This document shows positions 7,661 to 16,836 of a stretch of DNA of 64,000 nt, in pieces. A program made the translations under genes and the position numbers. Each line of letters begins with the position of its first letter. The first letter of the stretch is position 1. Where the stretch lies: assembly GCF_900128975.1 (NCBI RefSeq), contig NZ_FQVC01000001.1, positions 349,595-413,594 on the forward strand, in the 5' to 3' direction. This DNA comes from Devosia limi DSM 17137. GTDB taxonomy: Bacteria > Pseudomonadota > Alphaproteobacteria > Rhizobiales > Devosiaceae. The notes beneath the pieces are model-generated. The model ran no database searches. It was not told the origin of the DNA and saw only the letters and a program-made list of their open reading frames with translations.

Positions 7661-8940
7661 GCAGCGCTTTCTACCAATGCTGTGACGCCCATGCCGCCCG
7701 CAGTACAGACCGAGATCAGCGCCCGTTTCCCCGGCTGCGTCGACAGCAGCTTGGCGGTCAGCCCCAGAATGCGCGCTCCGGTCGCCGCAAAGGGGTGACC
7801 ATAGGCGAGGCTGGAGCCCTTGACGTTGATCTTGGCCGGATCGATCGGCCCCAGCACGCTATCGCGCCCCAGCACGTCCTTGCAATATTGTGCATCGTTC
7901 CAGGCGCGCAGCGTACACAAAACCTGCGCCGCGAAGGCCTCATGCAGCTCGAAATAATCGATATCGTCAAAGCCGAGCCCGGCCCGCGCCAGCAGTTCGG
8001 ACACCGCGATGGTCGGCGCCATCAGCAGCCCTTCGCCATGAGCGAAGTCATTGCCGGCCACCCGCCCCATGGTCAGATAGGCCAGCACCGGCAGGCCTCG
8101 CGCCCGCGCCCAGTCCTCACTGGCCAGCAGCACCGCCGAGGCGCCATCGGTCAGCGGCGTTGAATTGGCCGCCGTCAGCGTGCCATGGCCTGAGGTCTTG
8201 TCGAAGGCGGGTTTCAGCGTCGACATCTTGTCGAGATTGGCATCGGCCCGCACATTATTGTCCCGTACGAGGCCCGCGCAGGGCACCAGCAGGTCATCGT
8301 GAAAGCCCTCGTCATAGGCCCGCGCCGCATTGCGATGGCTGGCCACCGCCAACTCGTCCTGCGCCTTGCGCGAAATGCCCCATTCGCGCGCCATCAGCTC
8401 GCAATGCTGCCCCATCGATAGCCCCGTGCGCGGCTCCTGCGTCGAGGGCGCCACCGGCTTGAGTTCCCCGAACGAGAAGCCCTTGAAGGCTTTGAACCGC
8501 TCGCCCAGCGACCGCGCCTTGGACAAGCCGATCATCCGGTGCGCAAACTTGGTGCCGAACACCACCGGGCTGTCGCTGACACTATCGGACCCGGCGGCAA
8601 TGCCGCTCTCGATCTCGCCCGCCGCGATCTTGGCGCCCAGCGTCAGCGCCGCCTGCAGGCTGGTGCCGCAGGCAATCTGCATCGTCGTGCCCGGCGTGCG
8701 CGGCGACAGTCCTGCATCCAGCAGCGCCTCGCGCGCCAGGTTGAAATCGCGGCTATGCCCGATCACCGCCCCGGCCATCACCTCGTCGATCTTCTCGCCC
8801 TTGAGACCATATTTGTCCGCCAGCCCGCCAATTGCGGTCGCCAGCATGGAAAGATTGGTCTCATCGGCATAGGCCGTATGCCCCCGCGCAAACGGAATGC
8901 GCGCCGACCCGACAATGGCAACCTTGCGAAGTTCAGTCAT
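7657..8940 (-). CDS. fadI: Acetyl-CoA C-acyltransferase (3-ketoacyl-CoA thiolase, FadI-like)
   Basis: A 427-aa thiolase that cleaves 3-ketoacyl-CoA with CoA to release acetyl-CoA in the last step of beta-oxidation. Nucleophile Cys91 is in MQIACGTSLQ, the base His382 in GHPFAATGAR, and the second catalytic Cys412 in CTAGGMG. The length and the SAYADETNLSMLA-type N-terminus match the trifunctional-enzyme beta-subunit (FadI/HADHB) branch rather than the 390-aa PhaA branch. It lies about 250 nt downstream of the fadJ-like gene, which would supply its partner alpha subunit. The TGA overlaps the start of a small membrane ORF. FadI versus another thiolase is inferred from length and context. Confidence 0.88.
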   Translation of the reverse strand: MTELRKVAIVGSARIPFARGHTAYADETNLSMLATAIGGLADKYGLKGEKIDEVMAGAVIGHSRDFNLAREALLDAGLSPRTPGTTMQIACGTSLQAALTLGAKIAAGEIESGIAAGSDSVSDSPVVFGTKFAHRMIGLSKARSLGERFKAFKGFSFGELKPVAPSTQEPRTGLSMGQHCELMAREWGISRKAQDELAVASHRNAARAYDEGFHDDLLVPCAGLVRDNNVRADANLDKMSTLKPAFDKTSGHGTLTAANSTPLTDGASAVLLASEDWARARGLPVLAYLTMGRVAGNDFAHGEGLLMAPTIAVSELLARAGLGFDDIDYFELHEAFAAQVLCTLRAWNDAQYCKDVLGRDSVLGPIDPAKINVKGSSLAYGHPFAATGARILGLTAKLLSTQPGKRALISVCTAGGMGVTALVESAA

Positions 8941-8984
8941 GTCAGTGTTCCCCGGCCAGTTCGTTGCTTTGCAAGATATCCATC

Positions 8985-9160
8985 AGTCGACACCCGCCCC
9001 CGTGCGGGAGGGATCAAGGGCGGGGTCGATTGGCCACGATATCGCCCCTCTTGCCCTTCCCTCCCCCCTGAGGGGAGGGCAAGAGGGAGGGGGTCGCTGT
9101 ATTGGGCACACAAGCCCCCCCACCCCGGCCCTCCCCGCAAGGGGGAGGGAGAGACAGTAC
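8985..9160. repeat. Cluster of three GGGGAGGG-type intergenic palindromes
   Basis: Three copies of the C-rich/G-rich palindrome family (core CCCTCCCCCCTGAGGGGAG at about 9059-9077). The others lie near 8991-9026 and 9110-9155. They occupy nearly all of the gap between the fadJ-like and fadI-like genes. The same family recurs at several other intergenic sites in the window. Confidence 0.7.
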
Positions 9161-9187
9161 CGATACCAGTGTCAAACACACCAACCA

Positions 9188-11149
9188 TCACGCTTTCCCA
9201 TTCTGCCGTGCCCGCATCGGCCCGCCCAGGAACGGCGCGAACCCCGTTCCCATGATCACCCCGATATCGGCCAGGTCAGCACTCGCCACCACGCCTTCGG
9301 CAACGACGATCTCGGTCGTATCCACCAGCGGCTTGACCAGCTCGCGCCCCAGCGCCGCCAGATCGCTTCGCTCCGGCGGCGGCCCCTTCTGCGCCTTGCC
9401 ATCCACCCATTTGTAAAAGCCTTCCCCGCTCTTGCGCCCGAGCTTGCCGCCCGCCACCAGCGCCGCAAATTTCGAGCCTTCCGGGACAGAATGGCCCAGC
9501 TCGGTCGCCACCGATTTGCCGACATCGAGGCCAACCGTATCCATCAATTCGATCGGCCCCATCGGCATGCCGAAGGCCACGGCGGCAGCGTCGAGCAATT
9601 CCTTGCTCTCGCCACGTTCCACCCGCTCGACCGCGCCCAGCATGTAGGGCATCAGCACGCGATTGACCAAAAAGCCCGGTGCCGATTTGACCACCACCGG
9701 GCTCTTGCCGATGGCCAGCGCAAAGGCCGCGCCCTTGCCGATCTCGGCATCGCTGTTGAACGTTGACCGGATCACCTCGACCAGCGGCAGCTGCGCCACC
9801 GGGTTGAAGAAATGCAGCCCGATCAGCCGCGCCGGATCCTTGAGCCCCTCGGCAATCCGCTCCAGTTCAATGGAAGACGTATTGGTGGCGAGGATCGCGC
9901 CCGGCTTGAGCTGGTCCTCCAGCCCGCCAAAGATCTTGCGCTTGATCTCGAGATTTTCCACCACGGCCTCGATGATCACATCGGCCCGGCTGACGCCCTT
10001 GCCCTCGGGATCGGCTTCCAGCCGTAGCATCGCCGCATCGACTTCGCGCTTCTTTTTCAGCCGCTTCCTGAACAGCTTCTTGCCGCGCTCCAGCGCCGGC
10101 GTGATCCGCGCCATGTCGAGATCCTGCAGCGTCACGCTCATGCCGCGCAGCGCGCACCAGGCCGCGATATCGCCGCCCATCACCCCGGCCCCGATCACAT
10201 GCACCCGGGCAAATTTGGCGCCCTTGGCCCCCTGTTTCTTCAGCCCTTCGGACAGGAAAAACACCCGCCGCAGATTGGTCGCCGTCTCATTGCCCATCAG
10301 CGGCACGAAGCCGTCGATTTCGCCCCGGCTCATCGCCTGCCAGTCATTGCCGTGTTCTTCAAACAGGTCGATCAGCGCGAACGGCGCCGGATAATGTTCC
10401 GGCCGCGCCTTCTTGCTGGCTTCCTCACGCATCTTGGTGCTGACATAGCCGCGCAATGGCCCCATCGCCATCACCCGCTTACTCAGGGGCGCCCGGCTGG
10501 ACTTGCGCTTCTGCAGCACCGCCTTGCGGCCTTCCCAGCGCAGCATGTCGCGATGGCGCACCAGCTTGTCGACGAGGTTCATGCCCCGCGCCGCGCCGGC
10601 CTTGAGCATCCGCCCGGTCAGCATGATCCCCATGGCATCGACTGGCCCCGCCTGCCGGATGGAGCGGCCGGTGCCGCCAAAGCCCGGAAAGATCCCCAGC
10701 TTGACCTCTGGAAAGCCGATCCGCGTCTTGTCGTCATTGACCGCGATCCGATAGTGGCAGGCCAGAGCCAGCTCCAATCCACCGCCCAGGCAAAAGCCAT
10801 GAATGCCGGCAACAATCGGAATCTTGAGATTTTCGATCCGCTGGAACAGCGCATGGGTGCGCTTCAGCGCTTCGGGCAGCACCGAGAAATCGCTCATCGC
10901 ATCGAATTCGCTGATATCGGCGCCGGCGATGAAGCCGCTATCCTTGCCGCTCAGCAGCACCACGCCAATGAGCTCGCGCGTATTGGCCAGGTCCTCGAAC
11001 CGCGCCACCAGCGTCTCCAGCTCCATGATCGCCTCGCGGCTGAGCGTATTGACCGGCGAGTTCGGCGTATTGATCGTCAGCCACCCCAGCCCCTCAAGAT
11101 CGGTGTGAAAGCTCCAGTGCCTGGTCTCGGTAGCCTGTGTCGCGATCAT
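9188..11149 (-). CDS. fadJ: Bifunctional enoyl-CoA hydratase / 3-hydroxyacyl-CoA dehydrogenase (FadJ/FadB-like)
   Basis: A 653-aa fusion enzyme that hydrates enoyl-CoA and oxidises the 3-hydroxyacyl-CoA with NAD+. The N-terminal crotonase domain (residues 1-210) has IAGADISEF, CLGGGLELALAC with Glu126, and FPEVKLGIFPGFGGT with Glu148, the two expected catalytic glutamates. The dehydrogenase domain starts at the NAD-binding VIGAGVMGG (residues 318-326) and includes LIGLHFFNPV. It is shorter than E. coli FadB/FadJ (about 715-730 aa) because the last C-terminal helical region is reduced. It sits between fadE and the thiolase on the same strand. Confidence 0.9.
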   Translation of the reverse strand: MIATQATETRHWSFHTDLEGLGWLTINTPNSPVNTLSREAIMELETLVARFEDLANTRELIGVVLLSGKDSGFIAGADISEFDAMSDFSVLPEALKRTHALFQRIENLKIPIVAGIHGFCLGGGLELALACHYRIAVNDDKTRIGFPEVKLGIFPGFGGTGRSIRQAGPVDAMGIMLTGRMLKAGAARGMNLVDKLVRHRDMLRWEGRKAVLQKRKSSRAPLSKRVMAMGPLRGYVSTKMREEASKKARPEHYPAPFALIDLFEEHGNDWQAMSRGEIDGFVPLMGNETATNLRRVFFLSEGLKKQGAKGAKFARVHVIGAGVMGGDIAAWCALRGMSVTLQDLDMARITPALERGKKLFRKRLKKKREVDAAMLRLEADPEGKGVSRADVIIEAVVENLEIKRKIFGGLEDQLKPGAILATNTSSIELERIAEGLKDPARLIGLHFFNPVAQLPLVEVIRSTFNSDAEIGKGAAFALAIGKSPVVVKSAPGFLVNRVLMPYMLGAVERVERGESKELLDAAAVAFGMPMGPIELMDTVGLDVGKSVATELGHSVPEGSKFAALVAGGKLGRKSGEGFYKWVDGKAQKGPPPERSDLAALGRELVKPLVDTTEIVVAEGVVASADLADIGVIMGTGFAPFLGGPMRARQNGKA

Positions 11150-11178
11150 GACATCTCCTCAAAGTCCTCGGCTCTCAT

Positions 11179-11203
11179 CCTCCCCTCCCCCTTGCGGGGA
11201 GGG
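11179..11203. repeat. GGGGAGGG-type intergenic palindrome
   Basis: CCTCCCCTCCCCCTTGCGGG followed by GAGGG, between fadE and the fadJ-like gene. Same family as the cluster at 8985-9160. Confidence 0.7.
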
Positions 11204-11227
11204 ACGCTCGCTACAAGCGCCGTGTAT

Positions 11228-13696
11228 TTATTCCGCCGCCTTCTGCCCCGGCTCCATCGCCAGTGCGTCAGGCGCAAAATCGTCCACCTTCACCACCCGG
11301 TCGGTGGCTTCGTCGGCCGCCCGCATGATGCCCGCTTCATTGTCATTGAGCACCCCGGCCGCCACCGCATCGGCAATCGCATCGCGATCCAGCCGCCGCT
11401 CGATCACGCCCTTGCGTGCCGCCTTGACGAACTTGGTCTCGATTTCCTCGGCTTCGGTCACCTTGACCAGCGCATCTTCCAGCACCCCGGTCACATCATC
11501 GGGGTCCATCGACACATAGGTGCCCGTGGTCAGCCGGTCGCGGAAAGCGCCGGGCCGCAGCACGGCGCGCACGAAGCGGTAATTGACCCGGTCAGTCGCC
11601 GGCCGCGCATGCCGCCCCAGCGGGAAGCACAGCACCCGCATCGCATTGGCCATCAGCCCATTGGGGAAATTGGCGAACACTTCGCCGAATGTGCGCTCCA
11701 TCGAGGCAATCAGGTCGGCCATGATCCCATCGACCAGCGGCTTGTCCTCGGCGATCCGCCCTTCCTCGTCGAAGCGCTTGAGCACCGCCGACATCAGGTA
11801 GAGATCGCTCAACAGATCCGCCATCCGCCCCGACAGCGCCTGCTTGCGCTTGAGCTGTCCGCCCAGAAACACCGTGGTCCAGTCGGCCGTCAGCGCAAAG
11901 GCCTGGCTGTAGCGATGCAGCTGGCGATACCAATGCGCCATCTCGCCATCCACCGGACTTGAGGCAAACGCCGCCCCGGTCACGCCATGCACGAGGCTCG
12001 CCGCGATATTGCGCAGCATGAAGCTGGTATGGCCGCCAAAGGCCACGTCGAACTGGTCGAGCCCTTCCTTGCGGTCCGGGTTCTGCGCCGCCTGGATTTC
12101 CCGGTAGAGAAACGGATGCGCCCGCAGCACGCCCTGGGCAAAGGTCATCAGCGTCCGCGTCAGGATATTGGCGCCTTCCACCGTGATCGCCACCGGCGTC
12201 GCCATATAGCCGCCAAACAGGTAATTGGTCGGCCCGTCCTGAATGGCGCGCCCGCCATGCACGTCGAAGGCATCGTCGATACTGTCGCGCATTGCTTCGG
12301 TGGTGCGGTACTTCAGCAGCGCCGAAATCACCGCCGGCCGCTGGCCTTCATCCACCATCGAGGCCGTCAGCCGCCGCGCCGCTTCGAATGTATAGGCGTT
12401 CTTGACCATGCGCCCCAGCGGCTCGGCCACCCCTTCCATCAGGCCCACGGGAATGCCGAACTGGCGGCGCACCCGCGCATAGGCCGAGCTGACGCGCAGC
12501 GCCTGCTTGATCGAAATCGAGCCGATCGCCGGTAGCGAAATGGCGCGCCCAGTCGACAGGCACTCCATCAGCATGCGCCAGCCCTGCCCGGCATAATCAG
12601 TGCCACCGATCAGGAATTCCATCGGGATGAATACGTCGGTGCCCGAGGTCGGGCCGTTCATGAACGCCTGCCCGGCGGGGAAATGCCGGCGACCGATCTT
12701 GACGCCGGGATGATCGCTCGGCACCAGCGCCAGGGTGATACCGATCTTGTCGCCGCGCCCCAAATGATTGTCAGGATCGGTCAGGATAAAGGCCAGCCCC
12801 ACCAGCGTCGCCACCGGTGCCAGGGTAATGTAGCGCTTGTCCCAGCTGAGCCTCACGCCCAGCACTTCCTTGCCCTGATACAGGCCCTTGGTGACCACGC
12901 CGATATCGCGCATGCCGCCGGCATCCGAGCCAGAATGCACCCCGGTCAGCGCAAAGCACGGCACTTCCAGCCCCTTGGCCAGCCGCCCCAGATATTTTTC
13001 CTTCTGTTCGTGCGTGCCGTATTTTTCCAGCAGCTCGCCCGGTCCGAGCGAATTGGGCACCATCACCGTGATCCCCGCCGCCACCGAGCGGCTGGCGATC
13101 TTGGAAACGATCATCGACTGCGCCTGCGCGCCAAAGCCCAGCCCGCCATGCGCCTTGCCGATCAGCATGCCAAGAAAGCCATTGTCCTTGAGATATTGCC
13201 AGACTTCGGGGCTGAGATCGGCGCGGTTGTGGCGGGTATCCCAGTCATCGATCATGGCGCAGACCACATTGGTCGGGCCATCGAGAAACGCCTGCTCCTC
13301 CGCCGACAGGGTCAGCGGGCGGATTGAATTGAGCTTGGTCCAGTCCGGGCGCCCCGAAAACAGCTCGGCATCCCAGCCAACCGTGCCGGCGTCGAGCGCT
13401 TCCTGCTCGGTGCGGCTGACGCGCGGCAGGATGGATTTGACCGCGCCATAGATCGGCTTGGTGAATACGGCCTTGCGCAGCGGCTCCCAACTCAGCGCCA
13501 GCATGATGATGGCCGGCAGCAGCACGAGGACCAGACCGAAGAGATCGGTCGCCACCGTCACGCCACTCGCGGTGAAATCCAGCCGGCTCAGCAGCCCGAT
13601 CACCAACGCTGCCACGCCCCATTGCCACAGGGGCGACTGCCGCAGGGCCAGGGCGCCAAAGGCAATAAGGCTGATCACGATAAGCGCTAGGGTCAC
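11228..13696 (-). CDS. fadE: Acyl-CoA dehydrogenase, large membrane-anchored type (FadE-like)
   Basis: An 822-aa flavoprotein that introduces the trans-2 double bond into acyl-CoA. Two hydrophobic N-terminal segments (TLALIVISLIAFGALAL and VAALVIGLL) anchor it in the membrane, as in E. coli FadE (814 aa). The dehydrogenase core follows with FALTGVHSGSDAGG (FAD/substrate contact) and LFGGYMATPVAI. The chosen start is GTG at 13696 because AGGAGG lies 8 nt upstream; another frame start at 13726 would add ten residues unlike the family. It is the first gene of the minus-strand beta-oxidation group, under a divergent control region with two operator candidates. Confidence 0.88.
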   Translation of the reverse strand: MTLALIVISLIAFGALALRQSPLWQWGVAALVIGLLSRLDFTASGVTVATDLFGLVLVLLPAIIMLALSWEPLRKAVFTKPIYGAVKSILPRVSRTEQEALDAGTVGWDAELFSGRPDWTKLNSIRPLTLSAEEQAFLDGPTNVVCAMIDDWDTRHNRADLSPEVWQYLKDNGFLGMLIGKAHGGLGFGAQAQSMIVSKIASRSVAAGITVMVPNSLGPGELLEKYGTHEQKEKYLGRLAKGLEVPCFALTGVHSGSDAGGMRDIGVVTKGLYQGKEVLGVRLSWDKRYITLAPVATLVGLAFILTDPDNHLGRGDKIGITLALVPSDHPGVKIGRRHFPAGQAFMNGPTSGTDVFIPMEFLIGGTDYAGQGWRMLMECLSTGRAISLPAIGSISIKQALRVSSAYARVRRQFGIPVGLMEGVAEPLGRMVKNAYTFEAARRLTASMVDEGQRPAVISALLKYRTTEAMRDSIDDAFDVHGGRAIQDGPTNYLFGGYMATPVAITVEGANILTRTLMTFAQGVLRAHPFLYREIQAAQNPDRKEGLDQFDVAFGGHTSFMLRNIAASLVHGVTGAAFASSPVDGEMAHWYRQLHRYSQAFALTADWTTVFLGGQLKRKQALSGRMADLLSDLYLMSAVLKRFDEEGRIAEDKPLVDGIMADLIASMERTFGEVFANFPNGLMANAMRVLCFPLGRHARPATDRVNYRFVRAVLRPGAFRDRLTTGTYVSMDPDDVTGVLEDALVKVTEAEEIETKFVKAARKGVIERRLDRDAIADAVAAGVLNDNEAGIMRAADEATDRVVKVDDFAPDALAMEPGQKAAE

Positions 13697-13844
13697 GGCA
13701 CTGTCCTCCTCGGCACCACGCTCCAAGGCGTGACGCAGTTCGAAAAACTATCAGACCACCGTCAAATCGGCTGGCCGGTCCCAGAACCCGCCAGGCCAGA
13801 CCATAGACCGGAGCGGCCTTCCTGTTGAACCCAGTTTATCCAGC

Positions 13845-13860
13845 TTTACGTAAACGTCAA
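13845..13860. promoter_or_regulatory. Operator candidate TTTACGTAAACGTCAA (fadE side)
   Basis: A 16-bp near-palindrome with half-sites TTTACGT and ACGTCAA. It resembles the TTnACGTnnACGTnAA-type sites described for MerR-family regulators of branched-chain and fatty acid catabolism (LiuR). It lies about 150 nt upstream of fadE in the divergent region, and a MerR gene is in the same locus. Confidence 0.6.
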
Positions 13861-13938
13861 CTAAGGGACCATTACGTCTACACTGCGGACAAGTGTCAAC
13901 CGGCAAACGCGTCAACGTTGAAAAGGTCGGGCACCTGT

Positions 13939-13954
13939 TTGACGCTAACGTAAA
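13939..13954. promoter_or_regulatory. Operator candidate TTGACGCTAACGTAAA (fadD side)
   Basis: A second copy of the 16-bp near-palindrome, about 110 nt upstream of the fadD start and 94 bp from the first copy (about nine helical turns). Together the two sites could let the MerR protein encoded downstream control fadE and fadD at once. Confidence 0.6.
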
Positions 13955-14063
13955 GCCGTGGTTTAGTTTCCTGAACCGATTGACCGCGACCGCCTCACCG
14001 GCGCGGCGCAACCGGGCCGGGCCTAAGCTCGGCCGGGCCCAACGCCCTCGGAGGAAACGGATA

Positions 14064-15776
14064 ATGGACTTGGCCAACGACAATCCCGCCATTCTGCGTC
14101 CCTGGATCGCGCACTACCCCGATGGCATAGATTGGGACGTGGAGATCGACACCCTGCCCGTCCACGAGCAGGTACTGGCCGCCTGCGCCAGGAACCCCTT
14201 CGCCATTGCGCTGGATTTCCTCGGTGGCACCACCACTTTCGGCGAACTGGCCCGCAAGATCATCGCCTTTGCCGGGGCGCTGCAGCACCAGTATGGCGTC
14301 AAGAAGGGTAGTCGCGTCGCGCTGATGCTGCCCAATACGCCCTTCTACCCCATTGCCTATTACGCCGTGCTGCGCGCCGGCGGCACCGTGGTCAATTGCA
14401 ACCCGCTCTACACAGTTCATGAACTGAGCCACATCACCGCCAATGCCGGTGCCGATGTGATGATCACCCTCGATCTCACTCAGATCTTTGCCAAGGCCGA
14501 GGCCCTGGTCGAGGCCGGTCACGTCAAGTCGCTGATCGTCTGCCACTTCCCCGATGCGCTGCCCCTGATGAAGAAGATCCTTTATTCTGTGGCCAAGCGC
14601 AAAGACCTGGCCAGGCTCAGCGCCTCCCCAATTGCCAATCGCATCACCCGTTTCGAGGCCATGATCGCCCGCAACGAGACCCCGGACGCCGTGGTCATCG
14701 ATGCCAGGAAGGATATCGCAGTCCAGCAATATACCGGCGGCACCACCGGCGTGCCCAAGGGCGCCCTGCTGACCCACGCCAATATCGCCGCCAATATGAG
14801 CCAGATCGACAAATGGGGCTGCGGGCTGTTCTACCCGCCCTCCAAGGTCATTGCGGTGCTGCCCTTCTTTCACATCTTCGCCATGACGGTCTGCATGAAC
14901 GTGCCGCTCTGCAATGGCACCCAGGTGGTGATGCTGCCGCGTTTCGAGCTCAAGGCCCTGCTCTCCATCTTCATGCGCACCCGCGCCAATGTGCTGCCCG
15001 CCGTGCCCACGCTGCTGGCCGCCATTGCCCGCGCCGATAGCGCCACCGCCGAACAGCTGGCCCCGCTCGATGTTGCCATTTCTGGCGGCGCCGCGCTGTC
15101 CAATGAGATCCGCACCGAGTTTGCCGGCAAGTCCAGGGCCTTGCTCGCCGAGGGCTACGGCCTGACCGAGGCCTCCCCGGTGGTCTGCTGCGCCGCCTTG
15201 CGCGTGCCCTCAAAGCCGATGTCCATCGGCCTGCCCCTGCCCGGCACCGATATCCGCTTTGTCGATATCGACACGGGCAAGGTCGTCGGCATCGGCGAGG
15301 ATGGCGAATTGCAGGTCAAGGGGCCACAGGTGATGGTCGGTTACCACAACAATGCCGAAGCCACGCGCGACGCCTTCATGGATGGCTGGCTGCGCACCGG
15401 CGATGTCGGCCATATGGACGAGGACGGCTATGTGTTCCTGGTCGACCGCATCAAGGACCTGATCATCTGCTCGGGCTTCAATGTCTATCCCCGTATCATC
15501 GAGGAGGCCCTGGCCGAGCATCCGGCGGTCGAGGAAACCAATGTCATCGGGGTGCCCGACCAATATCGCGGCGAAGCCCCCATTGCCTTCGTCAAGCTCA
15601 GGGCCGGCGCGCAGGTCAGCGAAGCCGAACTCAAGAAATTCCTCGCCGAAAAGCTCAACAAGATCGAAATGCCCCGGGAGGTCATCTTCAAGGATGCCCT
15701 GCCGAAAACCCTCATCGGCAAGCTATCCAAGAAGGAATTGCGCGAGGAATATGCCCAGACAAGGGTCGTCAAATGA
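14064..15776 (+). CDS. fadD: Long-chain fatty acid CoA ligase
   Basis: A 570-aa AMP-forming synthetase that activates fatty acids to acyl-CoA at the membrane before beta-oxidation. The AMP-binding P-loop YTGGTTGVPKGA is at about residues 223-234. The adenylation motif GYGLTEASP and the hinge YVFLVDRIKDLIICSGFNVY follow, then the C-terminal catalytic lysine region (LPKTLIGKLSKKEL). The start is ATG at 14064, with GGAGG 9 nt upstream; the frame is open further up but runs into the operator region. Its TGA overlaps the MerR start by 4 nt. Confidence 0.92.
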   Translation: MDLANDNPAILRPWIAHYPDGIDWDVEIDTLPVHEQVLAACARNPFAIALDFLGGTTTFGELARKIIAFAGALQHQYGVKKGSRVALMLPNTPFYPIAYYAVLRAGGTVVNCNPLYTVHELSHITANAGADVMITLDLTQIFAKAEALVEAGHVKSLIVCHFPDALPLMKKILYSVAKRKDLARLSASPIANRITRFEAMIARNETPDAVVIDARKDIAVQQYTGGTTGVPKGALLTHANIAANMSQIDKWGCGLFYPPSKVIAVLPFFHIFAMTVCMNVPLCNGTQVVMLPRFELKALLSIFMRTRANVLPAVPTLLAAIARADSATAEQLAPLDVAISGGAALSNEIRTEFAGKSRALLAEGYGLTEASPVVCCAALRVPSKPMSIGLPLPGTDIRFVDIDTGKVVGIGEDGELQVKGPQVMVGYHNNAEATRDAFMDGWLRTGDVGHMDEDGYVFLVDRIKDLIICSGFNVYPRIIEEALAEHPAVEETNVIGVPDQYRGEAPIAFVKLRAGAQVSEAELKKFLAEKLNKIEMPREVIFKDALPKTLIGKLSKKELREEYAQTRVVK

Positions 15777-16162
15777 CGCGCGCCGAAGCCGATAACCGTG
15801 ATCTCTACGCGATTGCCGATCTTGCCCGCGAGTTCGGCATTTCCACCCGCGCCATTCGTTTCTACGAAGCCAAGGGCCTGCTGTCGCCCGAACGCGTCGG
15901 CGTCACCCGCGTCTTCCGCCGCCGCGACCGCGCCCGGCTGATCCTGATCCTGCGCGGCAAGCGCCTCGGCTTCTCGCTGCGCGACATCTCCGATTATCTC
16001 AGCCTTTACGACGCCGACCGCTCCCAGCAGGTCCACCTGCTTGCCGGCAAGGTCGAGGAACGCCTGGCCTCGCTCGAAGCCCAGCTCAGCGACCTGCAAA
16101 CCACCATCGCCGAACTCCGCGAAATCAAGAAGCTCGCCGACGAACGCCTGGAAAAAGCCTGA
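15773..16162 (+). CDS. MerR family transcriptional regulator (LiuR-like)
   Basis: A 129-aa protein with a MerR winged helix at residues 11-80 (YAIADLAREFGISTRAIRFYEAKGLLSP, then RVFRRRDRARLILILRGKRLGFSLRDI). A C-terminal coiled-coil dimerisation helix runs over about residues 86-127. There is no cysteine cluster for metal sensing, so an organic ligand such as an acyl-CoA is more likely. It is translationally coupled to fadD (ATGA). Two ACGT-containing palindromes between fadE and fadD match the kind of operator known for LiuR-type regulators. Inferred role: repressor of this beta-oxidation locus, relieved by an acyl-CoA. Confidence 0.85.
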   Translation: MTRAEADNRDLYAIADLAREFGISTRAIRFYEAKGLLSPERVGVTRVFRRRDRARLILILRGKRLGFSLRDISDYLSLYDADRSQQVHLLAGKVEERLASLEAQLSDLQTTIAELREIKKLADERLEKA

Positions 16163-16216
16163 GGCACGCCCGCTACCGCACCACGCGCCACCCTTTCCTC
16201 CCCAGCCACCGCGCTG

Positions 16217-16237
16217 CCCACGGACTTGATCCGTGGG
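16217..16237. repeat. Small palindrome CCCACGGA-CTTGA-TCCGTGGG
   Basis: A perfect 8-bp hairpin in the convergent gap after the MerR gene. It has no T-run; it may be a minor repeat family or a 3' structure. A related imperfect palindrome (CGACCCGAGGGTC) lies near 16297-16309. Confidence 0.45.
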
Positions 16238-16308
16238 CCACTCTCCCCCGGCACACGCTTTGCGTGATCCCCCCACCGCTCGTCACCCGCGGCCTCGACC
16301 CGAGGGTC

Positions 16309-16599
16309 CTACTTCTTCCTCTTCGTCATGAAATCGGGCTTTTTCGGCTTCACCCAGCCCTTGGGCGGCTGTCGCACCGGCACATTGGTCCCCAGCCCCA
16401 TCGACCCCGGCGGCGGCTGGCTGACGGTGGTGGTCAATTCACCCGCCTCATCCACCTTCGGCAATTCCGGCATTTCGCCCCGCAGATGCGCAATCTCGTT
16501 GCGCAGCTTTGCCGCGCCCTCAAAATCCATCGCCGCTGCCGCCGCCGCCATCTGCTGCTCCAGCGCCACCAGCCTCTGATGATTTGACCGCGATGACAT
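16309..16599 (-). CDS. UvrB/UvrC-motif domain protein
   Basis: A 96-aa protein. Residues 9-42 (RLVALEQQMAAAAAAMDFEGAAKLRNEIAHLR) form a UVR motif, the helical hairpin by which UvrB and UvrC touch. The rest is a proline- and lysine-rich, probably disordered tail ending KPKKPDFMTKRKK. The start is ATG at 16599, with AAGGAG 7 nt upstream. Small UVR-motif proteins of this kind are common in alphaproteobacteria; their partners are not established. It lies near, but not coupled to, the DNA ligase gene. Confidence 0.75.
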   Translation of the reverse strand: MSSRSNHQRLVALEQQMAAAAAAMDFEGAAKLRNEIAHLRGEMPELPKVDEAGELTTTVSQPPPGSMGLGTNVPVRQPPKGWVKPKKPDFMTKRKK

Positions 16600-16639
16600 C
16601 GCCTTCTCCTTTTTGCCCGCTGCCCCACTTGCTTGCGGC

Positions 16640-16830
16640 ACCCTCCCCTTGCGAGGAGGCAAGCGGGATAGCCCGGTGGTGACGATGGCTGGAAAATCAG
16701 ACCCACGACATGCACCACTTGTGCTGCCGCCCCCAATCGATCCTCACCTTCATTGCCCGGCTCGTCCGGGCAATCCATCTTCCCGATCTGCACTTGCTTC
16801 ATCCTCTCCGCAAGGGGGAGGGTGTCGACT
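16640..16830. repeat. Three intergenic palindromes before the ligase 3' end
   Basis: Two degenerate members of the GGGGAGGG family (about 16640-16668 and 16796-16830) flank one TCATTGCCCGGCTCGTCCGG-type element (about 16750-16780). No gene is visible here. Confidence 0.6.
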
Positions 16831-16836
16831 GAAACT

